IMG/VR virus record: IMGVR_UViG_3300030329_002279
Coordinates: 2,251 to 29,046 of that record
Reading direction: 5' to 3' (one strand)
DNA length: 26,796 bases
Source: a virus
In this document: positions 1 through 10,348 of the stretch, one piece after another
Position numbering within the stretch: position 1 is the first letter of the stretch
Layout: the number at the start of each line of letters is the position of its first letter
Position numbers and translations under genes: made by a program
Notes under the pieces: generated by a model
Database searches by the model: none
Seen by the model: the letters and a program-made list of their open reading frames with translations, nothing else
Told to the model about the DNA's origin: nothing

Positions 1-529
1 ATGGGTGCAATACGACTGAGACGTTACCCGGAGGTGCAGGCTCAGTTGTGTTACCGAATATTCGGCTTTGCCCAGCAGATATATGACCAGCGGTCAGGGT
101 GTTACCTGCACCACAAAGAGAAGTAGAGAATGAATCTAATTGTGTTAGACCATCCTTGTCCTTCTTACGTTGCAATGCATTCTGCCCTAACACACCAATC
201 TGTGCTAGTACGTTACTCGACAATCGGCGATACACACGGTCAGTTATGATAGTTTGTATACCTGCAACTGTTGGTGTAAGGCTCAAGAGTGAGTCAGACA
301 TTTGTTGTGGGTTATCCAGCATTGTTGTTTCTGAAATACCCTGAGCAGTTAGTTTATCTAACCGCACTTCGTTCCACACAGTACCTGTGTTCTCGTCTAA
401 TGTTACCTTATCAACGACTTGATCGCTGGTCATTGTTCCTTCGTATTCACGAACAATACGTGCAGACGCAATGACAGTAGGAAGACTATCAGACAGTGCA
501 GAGGTAGTAGTGTTACCTGTTGTAGCCAC
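1..529 (-). CDS. Major capsid protein, N-terminal part (runs off the window)
   Basis: The reading frame covers 176 codons and is still open at base 1, so only the N-terminal half or so is present. The start is GTG at 529: an in-frame TAG lies six codons upstream, no ATG lies between, and GGAG sits 8 nt before the GTG. The protein begins MATTGNTTTSALSDSLPTV. Further in come QRKKDKDGLTQLDSFSTSLCG, near residue 130, and GNTTEPAPPGNV near residue 160. These resemble the N-terminal arm of HK97-fold capsid proteins from uncultured marine phages, recognised from memory rather than by search. It follows the scaffold gene by 11 nt, the usual scaffold-capsid order. It would form the icosahedral shell. 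Confidence 0.8.
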   Translation of the reverse strand, partial: MATTGNTTTSALSDSLPTVIASARIVREYEGTMTSDQVVDKVTLDENTGTVWNEVRLDKLTAQGISETTMLDNPQQMSDSLLSLTPTVAGIQTIITDRVYRRLSSNVLAQIGVLGQNALQRKKDKDGLTQLDSFSTSLCGAGNTLTAGHISAGQSRIFGNTTEPAPPGNVSVVLHP

Positions 530-540
530 TGAAGACTCTC

Positions 541-1371
541 CTATCTACGTAGTTGTCGCAGGGCTGGCCCCATGTGTTCCAACACTTTTGCCTTATCAGC
601 CTCCGATAGATCTGATAGCCCCTTACTAGAAGTTGCTACACGACTTACTAAGTCATCTATGTTTGGTGATGAACCAGCACGTGGTGGTGCACCTTGCCCA
701 GCTGCAGCTTTTGTCTCAGCAATACGTGAGGCTGCTGCATCTTCCTGCAAATTATTTTTTACCCAATCCACGACGTAGTTGATGGCGGTATACGGGTTAC
801 CTTGACTTGCTGCAACACCTGCTTCATATACAGAAACAGGTACATCACCGCCTTGTTCAGGGGGCATTGGATTGTAACCCATCTGTTTTACCATACGATG
901 GGTTTCCGTAGCAGCTTCTTGCCACTTCGCTTCGTCAAGTAGACTGTTCACATCAGCTGTAGGTTCAGCATCTGCTTGTTCGACTTGAGGACTAGAACCA
1001 CTTTCCAGAGCTTCTAGACGGCTCTCCAATTGTTTGTTACGCAATTGTGTTTGCACATCTTCTGGTAAGAGTTCAGATAGTGCTTCACTTAAAAGCTCAA
1101 GTGTCGCCTCTACTTGGTCTTGTCGTGCACTGACATCGCCAGTATCTGCATTAGCTGCAACAAATTTGTCTAGCTGAGATTGAAAGTTTTGGACACGCCC
1201 TAGTCCACTAGAGACATCGTGCTTCATTCTATCTATCTCAGACAATCGACTTTCTTGTTCATTCAGCCTAGCAACTAAATCTTCTATAGTCGGCATTGCC
1301 TGCTCTTCTTGCATTTCATCGGGAGGATAATCACCTGCCGTCTCAGCACCAAAAGCATTTACATCTGACAT
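541..1371 (-). CDS. Capsid scaffolding protein
   Basis: This 276-aa, strongly acidic, Q/E/A-rich protein has predicted coiled-coil stretches (about residues 28-65 and 80-130, for example VARLNEQESRLSEIDRMKHD). It ends in a small charged C-terminal segment (KAKVLEHMGPALRQLRR) of the kind scaffolds use to bind capsid protein. No enzymatic motif is visible. The ATG at 1371 has AGGAG 6 nt upstream. Its position directly ahead of the major capsid gene, the composition and the size all fit a scaffolding protein that directs procapsid assembly and is then lost. The assignment rests on composition and context, because scaffolds are poorly conserved in sequence. Confidence 0.75.
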   Translation of the reverse strand: MSDVNAFGAETAGDYPPDEMQEEQAMPTIEDLVARLNEQESRLSEIDRMKHDVSSGLGRVQNFQSQLDKFVAANADTGDVSARQDQVEATLELLSEALSELLPEDVQTQLRNKQLESRLEALESGSSPQVEQADAEPTADVNSLLDEAKWQEAATETHRMVKQMGYNPMPPEQGGDVPVSVYEAGVAASQGNPYTAINYVVDWVKNNLQEDAAASRIAETKAAAGQGAPPRAGSSPNIDDLVSRVATSSKGLSDLSEADKAKVLEHMGPALRQLRR

Positions 1372-1407
1372 ACAATACTCCTAACTGGCATCACTGCGAG
1401 TTACTAC

Positions 1408-1431
1408 ACGTTTGCCTATTGAGGGAAACGT
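1408..1431 (-). other. Hairpin in the leader of the scaffold-capsid transcript
   Basis: ACGTTT (1408-1413) pairs with AAACGT (1426-1431), with two inner C-G pairs around a TATTGA loop. It would lie about 20 nt into a transcript from the promoter at 1451-1479. It may stabilise the capsid mRNA 5' end. Read on the plus strand it is followed by TTCTATTTTTT, so it could also act as a weak terminator for antisense transcription. Confidence 0.4.
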
Positions 1432-1450
1432 TCTATTTTTTATAGTTGTT

Positions 1451-1479
1451 ATAATAGTTTTATTCTGTAATTGTTTCAA
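1451..1479 (-). promoter_or_regulatory. Sigma70-like promoter for scaffold and capsid genes
   Basis: On the minus strand TTGAAA (1479-1474) and TATTAT (1456-1451) are separated by exactly 17 nt. Each box matches the consensus at five of six positions. The promoter begins at the stop codon of the 1730-aa gene and lies in the only sizeable gap (104 nt) inside the late minus-strand operon, directly upstream of the scaffold and capsid genes, whose products are needed in high copy. It suggests that host RNA polymerase transcribes at least part of the late region. Confidence 0.6.
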
Positions 1480-4400
1480 TCTAATTTTCCTATCAAAGTC
1501 AAGGCTTCATCAAGGGTCATCGATGGTTTACCTGTTAAAGTATCTGTAGCTATGACAGGGTTCTGCAATCTCAACGTCTTTCTTTGACGTGCAGTTACAT
1601 CGTCTATACGGTATCTAAGTTTCCTAGCTGCGTCTAAACGTGCAGAGTACTGAGCTATATCAAGTCTGTTTTCTTTAGGCAGTTGCTTGTCCATGATAAT
1701 CTGTTGCTCTAGCCAACCAATCTCTCTGTCTAATTGACCCCATGTTTGAGTAGGCCCTACACCTAATGTACTTTCAAAATCTTTTCCAAGTATTGCAGTG
1801 TTTTTATCTAACATTTCATACCAGTCTGTGTTCTGCATAATATAATGTTTAGCTTCCATTATCTCATCAACATTAGCAGAGCCAGTAGTCTTGAATACTC
1901 TTTCATTCATCAATTCAATTTGCAGGCCCATCAATGGAGTTGGCTTACCATTCTCATCTAATCCACCGAACTCACCTGCACGAATACGTTTTTCTAAAGC
2001 AGCATGTCTGGCATCTACTGCTTCAAAGTTAGTTCTACCACCAACAGTTTCTTCGTCATATGCCCTGTAGTATTCGTTCATAATCATAGATGTAGAACTA
2101 CCGGGAGTAAATTCAATACCAGCATTTTCACGTGTAGTACTAATTGCCATCGATGCATTTCTCTTTAGCATAGTAATATGTTTAACAAAGTCTGCTCTAT
2201 CTCGGAATGCTGATTGATTGGTAGCTGAATAATCCTCCCATGAATCCTGTATGTCTTGTTCTAGTTGTTCTTTTATTTCTTCAACTTTCAAGTATCCCTT
2301 TTGTTGTGCTGATTGGAATTGACCTGCACGTGAGAAATCCTCATACCTTTCAAATGGGCCGGGGTATTTTCTTTTGAAATCGTTATACATCGTTTGAGAT
2401 ATCTCACCCCTATCAAATCCCATAGGGTTCAGGTCTTTATCAGATATTATGATTTGATTTATTTGTTCACTTGGAGATGTGGAATGTACACGCAACCCTA
2501 AGAACTCAGTGAGGCCTTGAGTAAGGGAGTCTACTCCAGCTGCCGATAACTCTTTAGCTGTAATATTGCTATCAACTCCTGCTTCTTTCATTTCATCTAC
2601 AAATTCATCGATACTTTGAGTCAGCCATATAGGAGCTAATCTAGCAGAAGCACTTTGTAGTCCCTCAAAATTATTGGTGGCAAGCATGTGTCTGCCTTGG
2701 AAATCATATCCACCTTTGAATGCTACTTCTTGAGCTACACGTAATGTAGGAGATGCTTTTGAATCTAAGAATCTTGATACACCATGCATAAGTTCATTCC
2801 TAAATGTATCTTGATCATCATCTAAAACATCTAATCCTGTCGTATATGCAGAAGCAACCATGTTAGCAAATGGCTTGAGCCATCCTAAAGTATCTACATC
2901 AAACTCACCTGCACGAATAGTTCCTAAGTTTGGATTGAGTCTTATAGTTCCACGTGCTAATGCCTTCTCGTCTATCAATGAAAGCACTTCTCTAGGATCT
3001 CTCCCCTGAGCTATTGCAGATACAGCAGATACAGTTAATGCTGCTCCAGTTACCATTAGTATATGGTTTCGTATTTCTGCACCTGCAAGGGTACTGCCAG
3101 ACAAAGCCCTAGCTATAACCTGCCTTTGTGATCTAAAGAATCCATCTGCAAAGAACATATACTTTGTATACTTGCCACGACCTATAGCATCAGGAGCTGC
3201 TGTTAATAAGTTATATGTTTCACCAATAGATCTTTTTTCTTGAGGGGTTAGCTTCCTGCCTAACAATTGTTCTTTGAACCTAGCTTCTTGCAATACAGCA
3301 GTAACACGTATGTCATTCATACTGGTGACAAAGGCTTGCTCAAAACTACCGATCCGTATTGGTGTACCCTTGATGCCATATCCTTTTACTCTTTCTGGAA
3401 GTTCACCTAAAGTAAAATCTTCAAATTGTTTAGGTATAAACTCATTGGGGTTGTTAGGATTTGGTTTATCTACATCAGATATCTTTACACCAAATTCTGT
3501 TTCTGCAATTTTATACTCGATACTTTCCATTTTAGCTTGAGTAGCTGTTCTAAAATCTTCTGGGTTTTTCCATGCTGCTTTCCAACCTTCTCTGAAACCT
3601 CCCCAGAAAGCTCCTGCTCCAGCCCTTGAACCCATAGCAAATGGTGCAAGTATAAAGAGACCGCCGAGGTCTACTGTTGTAGCCATATATACTCCTAGAG
3701 TATTGGCTTTATCTATCAACGGCATTAGAGTTCGTGCAATTGCCTTATCTTCCCATTGTTTATTTTTACGTGGATTTATTTGCTCTCTAATCCAATTGAT
3801 ATCTCTTTTTGCCGATCCTTCTTTACCCATAAACAATAGTGTTTCACCACCAACTACAATATTGTTCGTACCAATTGGCACTACTTCATCATAGTTACCT
3901 ATGGCTATTGGATTTGCTGTATCATTTATCAAACCTTTAATAGCTTTATCGGGATTACCAGCAGACCAATCTAAGTCAAGAAGTATCTTACCTATTACCG
4001 GACTACTACCATCAGTAGTTCTCAACATTTGATTTACAATATGACGCTGCATCATCAGCTCCATAGCTTCTTCAGTCAATATTCTTGCACTATCCCATGG
4101 GTTGACTACTTCTACACCATATTTAGTTTGAAGGTCAAATGCCCGTATATAATTTTCACCATCAGATCTGGACAACACATGTGACTGTGTACCCCTGAAG
4201 CCATACTCACCGAGATCCATATCTTTTGGAGAACCATCTGCCTTTGATGCAATTTTTGTTTTAGCGTAATTAGTAAACCTTGTACCGTCTGAACCTATAA
4301 GATCTGATATATCACTTATAAGATTTCTTTCAGTATGTGACCCAAGGTCGAGGTTTCTCTTTTTAGCTAATGACTCCTCAATCTTGGCTTGGAATGCAGC

Positions 4401-6668
4401 AGAGTTAGCTACTGAATCGTAATCAACAATCTCTGGAACAATCATGGTATCACCTGATATTCCTCCATCTGATTGATTACTGAATGCATCAACATCATAC
4501 ATTTTTGGTGCAGTATCAGTAGCATCGCTAATTTTTCTAGCACCTACCATTGCTGGTACATCCATGTTCGTAGCAAAAATTTTGGACAATGATTGCAGAG
4601 CGTTTAGTTGTTCTTCGTTTATCCTGCCTTCTTCAAAAAATCTCAAAGGATTAGCGTGCATTTCTGCCATATCAATGCGTTCAGAGATAACTCGTTTCTT
4701 GTCTCTAACACTTATTCTTACATACTGATTGTAGTTGAATGTCCCTACAGGAAGATCGAACTCACTCTCTAAACCTCTTGCTAGTGCTTTCCCTTCTTTA
4801 GTATCTATGGTTACAGCTTTCCAATACCCTTCTTTTCCTAAGAATAATTGTTTCAACTCTTCGATACTTGTAGCTATAGCTCGCTTAGCACCATTTGCTG
4901 TATTGACACTTTCTGACCAAATGCTACCACTTTGTTTCACCACTTCTTGTGGAGTTGTAATAAGTTTTTGTGAGCCTTCAAGTTTCTTCAGACCTGCATA
5001 CGTAGTAATTAGATTTACTAATTCTTGTTTATCACCATCCCAAACTGTTATTGGAATTAGTTTTCCATCTCCTCTTACCTGTTCAAAGATATCTTTTGCT
5101 ACCTCACGTAACTTCGTTACATCAGCTACAGCTTCTGGTGCTAGTCCAAAGATTGCTGGTTCTGCTTTCAATGTCTCAACTACAGACAAGTAGTTTTCTA
5201 AATCTGATTTACTCGTAAGGTATGACTTCCCTCTAAATGCAGGATCTCCTTGAGGCATAACATCTAAATCTAAATCATACTTGTTACGTATGTTCAAAGT
5301 AGTTTCAGGTACTGGATCAGTAGGATTCTCCCATTGAGATCTATAGTTCCACATTTCATCTAATGCTTCTTCATTTACTTTGACACGCAATTCCCTACCG
5401 GCTAATAAGCTACGGTCTTTGATATCTCTATCAGGGAATATTCCTACGGGGCCCATAGACGATCTTCTGGTTGCAGATGATATATCTAATGCCAATCTAT
5501 CTTTAGGAACATTTGAGCCATTAGGTTTCTTGTGTTTGATTCGTAGTTTTACTGCCATATCTACTAATTCAGATCTGTTCTTTTTCATAAGATCTTTATA
5601 GCTAAAATGATTTCTGCTTGGATCTGAATCATCTAATTTTCTTAATGCAGTATCATCTAAATTCAAAGGAGACCGTGGTTCTTGCAGTTGTCTGAATGGA
5701 GTTACTTGTATTTCTACAGGGGCTTTCTGATCAATAGGCCTCATAGAAACACGTAAAGTGCTAGGAGCCTTTACTGCATTACCCATAGTAGATCTGAAGC
5801 TGTCACTAGGTACATCGAACCTTTCAGGAGCAAGTGTTTCAAATTGTAACCTGCCGCCCTTAGCATGGACTTTCAAATTCGTAGCTACACCAGCTCCCAT
5901 ATTGATACCACCGAATGCTGCGATACCAGCTAATAAACCTAAACCAACACCCGTCTCAGGTCTTTTTTCATTAATCTCTTTTATTCCCGGTAGTTCAAGT
6001 GTTCCTCGAACTGCTCCATCAACAGCAGCATTACGCCCAAGGATATAACCAACAGCTGTCTTTTCACCCCTAGCAGCTACACCTTTAGGAACCATAGGGT
6101 CAACAACGCCACGTGCAACTTTCTTAGCTGCTTGCAATTGCTTTACTTCTGCTAATGCTTTAGTAGCTTTTGCTGCTGCTTGTGGAACAGCAGGAGCAAC
6201 TGCTCTACGTGCCATTGCTGCCGTTCTTGTAATCCTTGCTCCAAAAGAACCAATTGCCCCAGCAGTACCTGCACCTGTAACAAAAGCTGCAGCTTCAGCA
6301 ACAGTCGCTGGTGTAAGCATTGCATCTAATGCTATAGCTGCCCAACGTGTAGCCCTGTTACCTGCTGACATTTTATTGAATAAGTCAGTACCGGGATCAC
6401 CGGGCAACATTACATCAAGTAATTTAGATGCACTAACAGCAGGTGCTACTACACTCCATGCAGTCGGCAGTATACCTGTCTTCCGTTCTTGCTGTTCTCT
6501 TTCAAAGTCAGGGACTGATGGCTCTAAGTGCGGTGCTCTCGATTGATTGAAAGTATAATTACTTGCAGGGGCAGCCTTTGTTGTTGTAGGCAAAAACCTA
6601 TCATATGGATTTTCCAAAGATTTATTTTTATCTCGCTTTGAGTCTATGTCCCATATACCAAATGACAT
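1476..6668 (-). CDS. Giant internal virion / DNA ejection-type protein (1730 aa)
   Basis: A 1730-aa protein starting at an ATG that shares its A with the stop of the previous gene (TAATG). The N-terminal 270 residues are Ala/Gly/Val-rich, with hydrophobic stretches near residues 110-145 and 240-264 (VGLGLLAGIAAFGGI). Two more lie near residues 1000-1020 (VDLGGLFILAPFAMG) and 1205-1220 (ILMVTGAALTVSAVSAIA). The rest is charged and helical. This matches the make-up of internal core proteins that leave the capsid with the DNA and span the cell envelope (T7 gp15 and gp16 are the model), but I see no specific domain. It sits between the transglycosylase-bearing protein and the scaffold. Ejection function is inferred from size, membrane-prone segments and neighbours. 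Confidence 0.6.
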   Translation of the reverse strand: MSFGIWDIDSKRDKNKSLENPYDRFLPTTTKAAPASNYTFNQSRAPHLEPSVPDFEREQQERKTGILPTAWSVVAPAVSASKLLDVMLPGDPGTDLFNKMSAGNRATRWAAIALDAMLTPATVAEAAAFVTGAGTAGAIGSFGARITRTAAMARRAVAPAVPQAAAKATKALAEVKQLQAAKKVARGVVDPMVPKGVAARGEKTAVGYILGRNAAVDGAVRGTLELPGIKEINEKRPETGVGLGLLAGIAAFGGINMGAGVATNLKVHAKGGRLQFETLAPERFDVPSDSFRSTMGNAVKAPSTLRVSMRPIDQKAPVEIQVTPFRQLQEPRSPLNLDDTALRKLDDSDPSRNHFSYKDLMKKNRSELVDMAVKLRIKHKKPNGSNVPKDRLALDISSATRRSSMGPVGIFPDRDIKDRSLLAGRELRVKVNEEALDEMWNYRSQWENPTDPVPETTLNIRNKYDLDLDVMPQGDPAFRGKSYLTSKSDLENYLSVVETLKAEPAIFGLAPEAVADVTKLREVAKDIFEQVRGDGKLIPITVWDGDKQELVNLITTYAGLKKLEGSQKLITTPQEVVKQSGSIWSESVNTANGAKRAIATSIEELKQLFLGKEGYWKAVTIDTKEGKALARGLESEFDLPVGTFNYNQYVRISVRDKKRVISERIDMAEMHANPLRFFEEGRINEEQLNALQSLSKIFATNMDVPAMVGARKISDATDTAPKMYDVDAFSNQSDGGISGDTMIVPEIVDYDSVANSAAFQAKIEESLAKKRNLDLGSHTERNLISDISDLIGSDGTRFTNYAKTKIASKADGSPKDMDLGEYGFRGTQSHVLSRSDGENYIRAFDLQTKYGVEVVNPWDSARILTEEAMELMMQRHIVNQMLRTTDGSSPVIGKILLDLDWSAGNPDKAIKGLINDTANPIAIGNYDEVVPIGTNNIVVGGETLLFMGKEGSAKRDINWIREQINPRKNKQWEDKAIARTLMPLIDKANTLGVYMATTVDLGGLFILAPFAMGSRAGAGAFWGGFREGWKAAWKNPEDFRTATQAKMESIEYKIAETEFGVKISDVDKPNPNNPNEFIPKQFEDFTLGELPERVKGYGIKGTPIRIGSFEQAFVTSMNDIRVTAVLQEARFKEQLLGRKLTPQEKRSIGETYNLLTAAPDAIGRGKYTKYMFFADGFFRSQRQVIARALSGSTLAGAEIRNHILMVTGAALTVSAVSAIAQGRDPREVLSLIDEKALARGTIRLNPNLGTIRAGEFDVDTLGWLKPFANMVASAYTTGLDVLDDDQDTFRNELMHGVSRFLDSKASPTLRVAQEVAFKGGYDFQGRHMLATNNFEGLQSASARLAPIWLTQSIDEFVDEMKEAGVDSNITAKELSAAGVDSLTQGLTEFLGLRVHSTSPSEQINQIIISDKDLNPMGFDRGEISQTMYNDFKRKYPGPFERYEDFSRAGQFQSAQQKGYLKVEEIKEQLEQDIQDSWEDYSATNQSAFRDRADFVKHITMLKRNASMAISTTRENAGIEFTPGSSTSMIMNEYYRAYDEETVGGRTNFEAVDARHAALEKRIRAGEFGGLDENGKPTPLMGLQIELMNERVFKTTGSANVDEIMEAKHYIMQNTDWYEMLDKNTAILGKDFESTLGVGPTQTWGQLDREIGWLEQQIIMDKQLPKENRLDIAQYSARLDAARKLRYRIDDVTARQRKTLRLQNPVIATDTLTGKPSMTLDEALTLIGKLD

Positions 6669-9600
6669 TAGCTAAACCTTCTTCTGCCACTTCTAGCACC
6701 TGTAAATCCGAATCTTCTCTTAGCATCTTGCTCTACATCTTTCAAGAAAACATTACGTGTAGCTAGGTTAGATTTCAAAAACGCACGTTCATTCTCAGAC
6801 AAGGAGCTAAGGTACCCCGGTGTAGGCACAGCAAATTGTGGGCCCAATGCACCGAACCTTGTCTGCTGATCTGGTCTGAATCTATAGCCACCTTCAGGAG
6901 ATGTACGTAACCCACCGCTAGTAACAGCACGTGCTCTTGGTGGAGTAAGCATATCGCTACGTTCTTGTATCTGCTCCTGCGTCATGTTGCCTGAAAAGCC
7001 GGGAAGTGAAAAGAGGTCACTAGCACTTGTACCAGCACTACCATTTACTCCAGCAGTTGCATTGCTTACTGTAGTAGCAGGCTTTCTACTCTGCCCGCCA
7101 ATAGTATAATCTGCTGTGTTATATCCACCGGTTCGGAAAGTAGAAGAAGGGCCAGTACTGATTGCACCTTGTGGGTTATCTGGATTAAGAAGTTGCCATG
7201 CTCTATATCTCATTTCTCCAGTGGGATCGTACTGTGCTAAATTATCAGCTGTACCACCCATGTTTATTTGTTGGAGTATTCTAAACTCTCCAGTAGGATC
7301 AGTAATATCTGTATAACCACCAGAGCTTGCATCAGTATAAGGATTTTGAGCAGCCATCCAATTCATTGCGTCTGTACCTGATAAACCTTCTGGTACATCA
7401 CCAAGGCTAACAAATGGTTTATTTATACCAACTGATCCTGCTTGCCCTTGAGCAGCTAATGCAGCAGCTTCAGCTATCTGTTTATCTCTGTTTTCAATAT
7501 CTGCTGCTGTTGGGTTATCTGGAAATCCATCCTGTGCCCTTGGGATAAACCTATTAGCTCTAGCCATGATACGCTGCTGGTTCTCATCTAATGGAAGCAC
7601 TACCATAGGTGCACCATTCAGCGACATTACTAACTCTTCATTTTCTGTACCATCATTAGAGTCTCCTACAATAATAGGATTACCTAAATTGACACCACCT
7701 CTATTATTTTGAGGAATCCAAAATTCAGAACTAGCTGCAGCTGATGCATCGAGATCATCTTGCCAGTCAAATTTTTGTGTCTCTGGGTTGAATGGGCCTT
7801 TTGTTTCAAACTTCCAATCCTTATTCATCTTACCAATAAGTTGAACTGGATCACCCGTTATTCTAAATCTATTTCTAGCAGCTCGAAGTGCAGCCATATA
7901 TGCTTCTGGAGTTGTAAATGCACCGCCAGTCATATGTGAAATGTTCATGCCAGAAACATAATCACTAGACAGATGGAACGCATTAGGATTGAAGCCACCT
8001 TGACTATCAAAGATATCCCTAGGTGTCATACCAAAATGTTTTGGTTGATCATCATACGTCCTCAAAGGGCCTACATCTCTTGTAACATCATCATCAGCAT
8101 CGACATCAAGATCAATACGTGATTGAAGTTGAGCTTCACGTGCTGCTATTTGTTTAGCATTCGCCTCTGATTGTTCACGTGTCAAACCAGTTCCCGGTGG
8201 TAGATCAGAACTTTCATCAAGTAATTTTTGGAGCCTCTCTTTTTCGGCAAGTGCATCCTGAAGTTCCTTTTTCAACTCTGCTGCTGTATCTGGAGTAACT
8301 CCAGTTCCTGTTGGCACATCAGGTGACTCATCAATTTTTTCTGGAGTTTGTAAAACTCTACCCACATCAGGGCCACGTCCAGTATCAGGAGGTTGAGTCC
8401 ATGCAGAAGGCTCACCTGTTGTTGGTTCTACTCCTGCTTCTGTTGGCTGTGGTATTAAAGATGGGTCACCTAATACACCGCCACCTGCATATGGATTGAA
8501 TGCTTGAAATTGGTTAGCATCCATTTTCCCTGTTATGTCATCATATGTAGCAGCTCTACCTAATCTAGTTTTTATTTCATTTGAATTTTGTACATACCTA
8601 TTGACGAATGCATTTACCTTATCTGCCATTGTCAATTCACCTAATGGAGACACATCACCTGTCAATGCAAAACTAGCAGCAAGTACATCAGCTGGTTCTT
8701 GCATTGCTGTGAATATAGATTCCAGTGTTTGACGTTGCTCTGTTTGCAACGCAGCTAAAGCATTCAAGTCATTTGCACGTGCAGCTTCAGCATTAGCGAA
8801 TGCAGTTAAGATATTTTGATTGTCACTTTGCCGTCCACTTTCAGCTAAGTTGGCAGCATTGTAAAACTGATCTGCTCTTGATTCAGCCAGCTCTAAATCA
8901 TAATCTAATCTATTTTGTAATTCTATTTCTTCTTGTCTTCTGATATCCAAGAATGTATTTACAGGAAGTGAACCGGGGTTATCAACAGGATTACCCCATG
9001 TAGTTTTTCCATCAGGGCCAATCAGCACAGTGTTCATAGTAGCTTCTGCATACTGATCATCTGATATAACATATCCATCGCTATTGATAATTTGTTTGTC
9101 TTGTAAATCGTTTAGGTTTTGTATTTGTAAATAACCACCAGACAACGGAGTTACTGCATAGTGCCCACTATCAATACGTTGTTTGTATAAATTATATACG
9201 TTTGGATATCTATTTATTAAGTCTTCACGGCCTATACCATACTGTTGTTCTCTTGGAAGATTACGTATAAACGATCCATCACTATTCAAATAATATCTAG
9301 ACTCTAAGATTCTCATATTATGAAGATTAAAGGGAGTAGCCTTTGCTCTCCACTCTGCATCTGGTTCTAATATTTCAATTGCCTGAGGAAGTCCATCTTC
9401 ACTAGGAGCAGGTATCAGCATAAGCTGTCTTATCAGTTGGAACTGTTCACTATCAGGTTTGTTATATATATCAGGAGAAATCCCATTGACACGCATCAAG
9501 TTTCTAGCGATATCTTGAAAGGCTAAGTTTGTATGTCTTTGCTGTGCACTGATTATAGTTTCATTTTGATAGTCTGGTCGAAGTCCTACAATATTACCAA

Positions 9601-10348
9601 CAGCATCAAAGTCAAAAACAGTTCCTTCAAATGCAGGTTCTCCAAAAACATTAGCACTTGTAGTACGTCCTTGAAATGAAGGACTCTTAGTAGCAGGAGT
9701 ATCTGTAAATCCTGTTACAATGTTTTCACGTGCTGCAGATGCAGAAGGTTGAAATCCAACAGGTTCGCTAGCAATTGTATTATCTTGAGGGATATTATCT
9801 ACTATAGGTGCATAAGGAGCATAAACACCTTTGAACGCTGTAGTTACTGCATTCAACCTTGATAAGCCTTCTTTGAAGTCATCTCTGGATTGTTGCACTC
9901 TTTTATCAGTAGGCAATGTATCAGGTGTACTTTTATCTTGATCGTAATCAGCTGTAACATCTTTAGTTGCATCATCTTGATGTAACCAAACAGTCCATGG
10001 CTCAAACATTGTTTTACCTACATTGAGTGCATCTTCCATTACTTTCATTGCACCGTATGCTTGCATTGCCTCATTACCTGCTTGGAAGATTTCGTCTTTC
10101 CTGCCTGCCAAAATACCTTTAGGTGTAAAGTGTAAATCGTATATTTGGAACAAACCTTTAGAATCCTTATGATCCCCTAGTGCCGTAGATTCAAAACCAG
10201 ACTCCCCATAAGAAATACCAAACATTGTTTCTAATAATTTTCTAGGAGTTATTCCAAAATAATCTTGAACACTCTGCCCTTTTTCAGACTCCCACATGTT
10301 GATACCATCAACAATGATTTTTAGCATTTGATTATTGTTGAACTGCAT
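6668..10348 (-). CDS. Virion protein with N-terminal lytic transglycosylase-like domain (1226 aa)
   Basis: Residues 1-130 resemble a soluble lytic transglycosylase / lysozyme-like domain. GISYGESGFESTALGD (44-59) supplies the ESGF catalytic motif with E49 as candidate acid, followed by SKGLFQIY (63-70), the usual glycine-phenylalanine-glutamine strand. This would cut peptidoglycan during DNA entry, as the N-terminus of T7 gp16 does. Residues about 475-545 are a long helical/coiled-coil stretch. Near residues 665-720 a segment ESPDVPTGTGVT recurs as ESSDLPPGTGLT around a charged helix. The C-terminal third is Gly/Asn/Thr-rich and ends very basic (RRFGFTGARSGRRRFS). It is coupled by TAATG to the genes on both sides. 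The enzymatic domain is fairly clear; the remainder has no assignable fold. Confidence 0.7.
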   Translation of the reverse strand: MQFNNNQMLKIIVDGINMWESEKGQSVQDYFGITPRKLLETMFGISYGESGFESTALGDHKDSKGLFQIYDLHFTPKGILAGRKDEIFQAGNEAMQAYGAMKVMEDALNVGKTMFEPWTVWLHQDDATKDVTADYDQDKSTPDTLPTDKRVQQSRDDFKEGLSRLNAVTTAFKGVYAPYAPIVDNIPQDNTIASEPVGFQPSASAARENIVTGFTDTPATKSPSFQGRTTSANVFGEPAFEGTVFDFDAVGNIVGLRPDYQNETIISAQQRHTNLAFQDIARNLMRVNGISPDIYNKPDSEQFQLIRQLMLIPAPSEDGLPQAIEILEPDAEWRAKATPFNLHNMRILESRYYLNSDGSFIRNLPREQQYGIGREDLINRYPNVYNLYKQRIDSGHYAVTPLSGGYLQIQNLNDLQDKQIINSDGYVISDDQYAEATMNTVLIGPDGKTTWGNPVDNPGSLPVNTFLDIRRQEEIELQNRLDYDLELAESRADQFYNAANLAESGRQSDNQNILTAFANAEAARANDLNALAALQTEQRQTLESIFTAMQEPADVLAASFALTGDVSPLGELTMADKVNAFVNRYVQNSNEIKTRLGRAATYDDITGKMDANQFQAFNPYAGGGVLGDPSLIPQPTEAGVEPTTGEPSAWTQPPDTGRGPDVGRVLQTPEKIDESPDVPTGTGVTPDTAAELKKELQDALAEKERLQKLLDESSDLPPGTGLTREQSEANAKQIAAREAQLQSRIDLDVDADDDVTRDVGPLRTYDDQPKHFGMTPRDIFDSQGGFNPNAFHLSSDYVSGMNISHMTGGAFTTPEAYMAALRAARNRFRITGDPVQLIGKMNKDWKFETKGPFNPETQKFDWQDDLDASAAASSEFWIPQNNRGGVNLGNPIIVGDSNDGTENEELVMSLNGAPMVVLPLDENQQRIMARANRFIPRAQDGFPDNPTAADIENRDKQIAEAAALAAQGQAGSVGINKPFVSLGDVPEGLSGTDAMNWMAAQNPYTDASSGGYTDITDPTGEFRILQQINMGGTADNLAQYDPTGEMRYRAWQLLNPDNPQGAISTGPSSTFRTGGYNTADYTIGGQSRKPATTVSNATAGVNGSAGTSASDLFSLPGFSGNMTQEQIQERSDMLTPPRARAVTSGGLRTSPEGGYRFRPDQQTRFGALGPQFAVPTPGYLSSLSENERAFLKSNLATRNVFLKDVEQDAKRRFGFTGARSGRRRFS

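Noticed and set aside
8-26. T7-like promoter (AATACGACT)
   Set aside because: Only the first half of the T7 consensus matches, it lies inside the capsid gene, and it points against late transcription.
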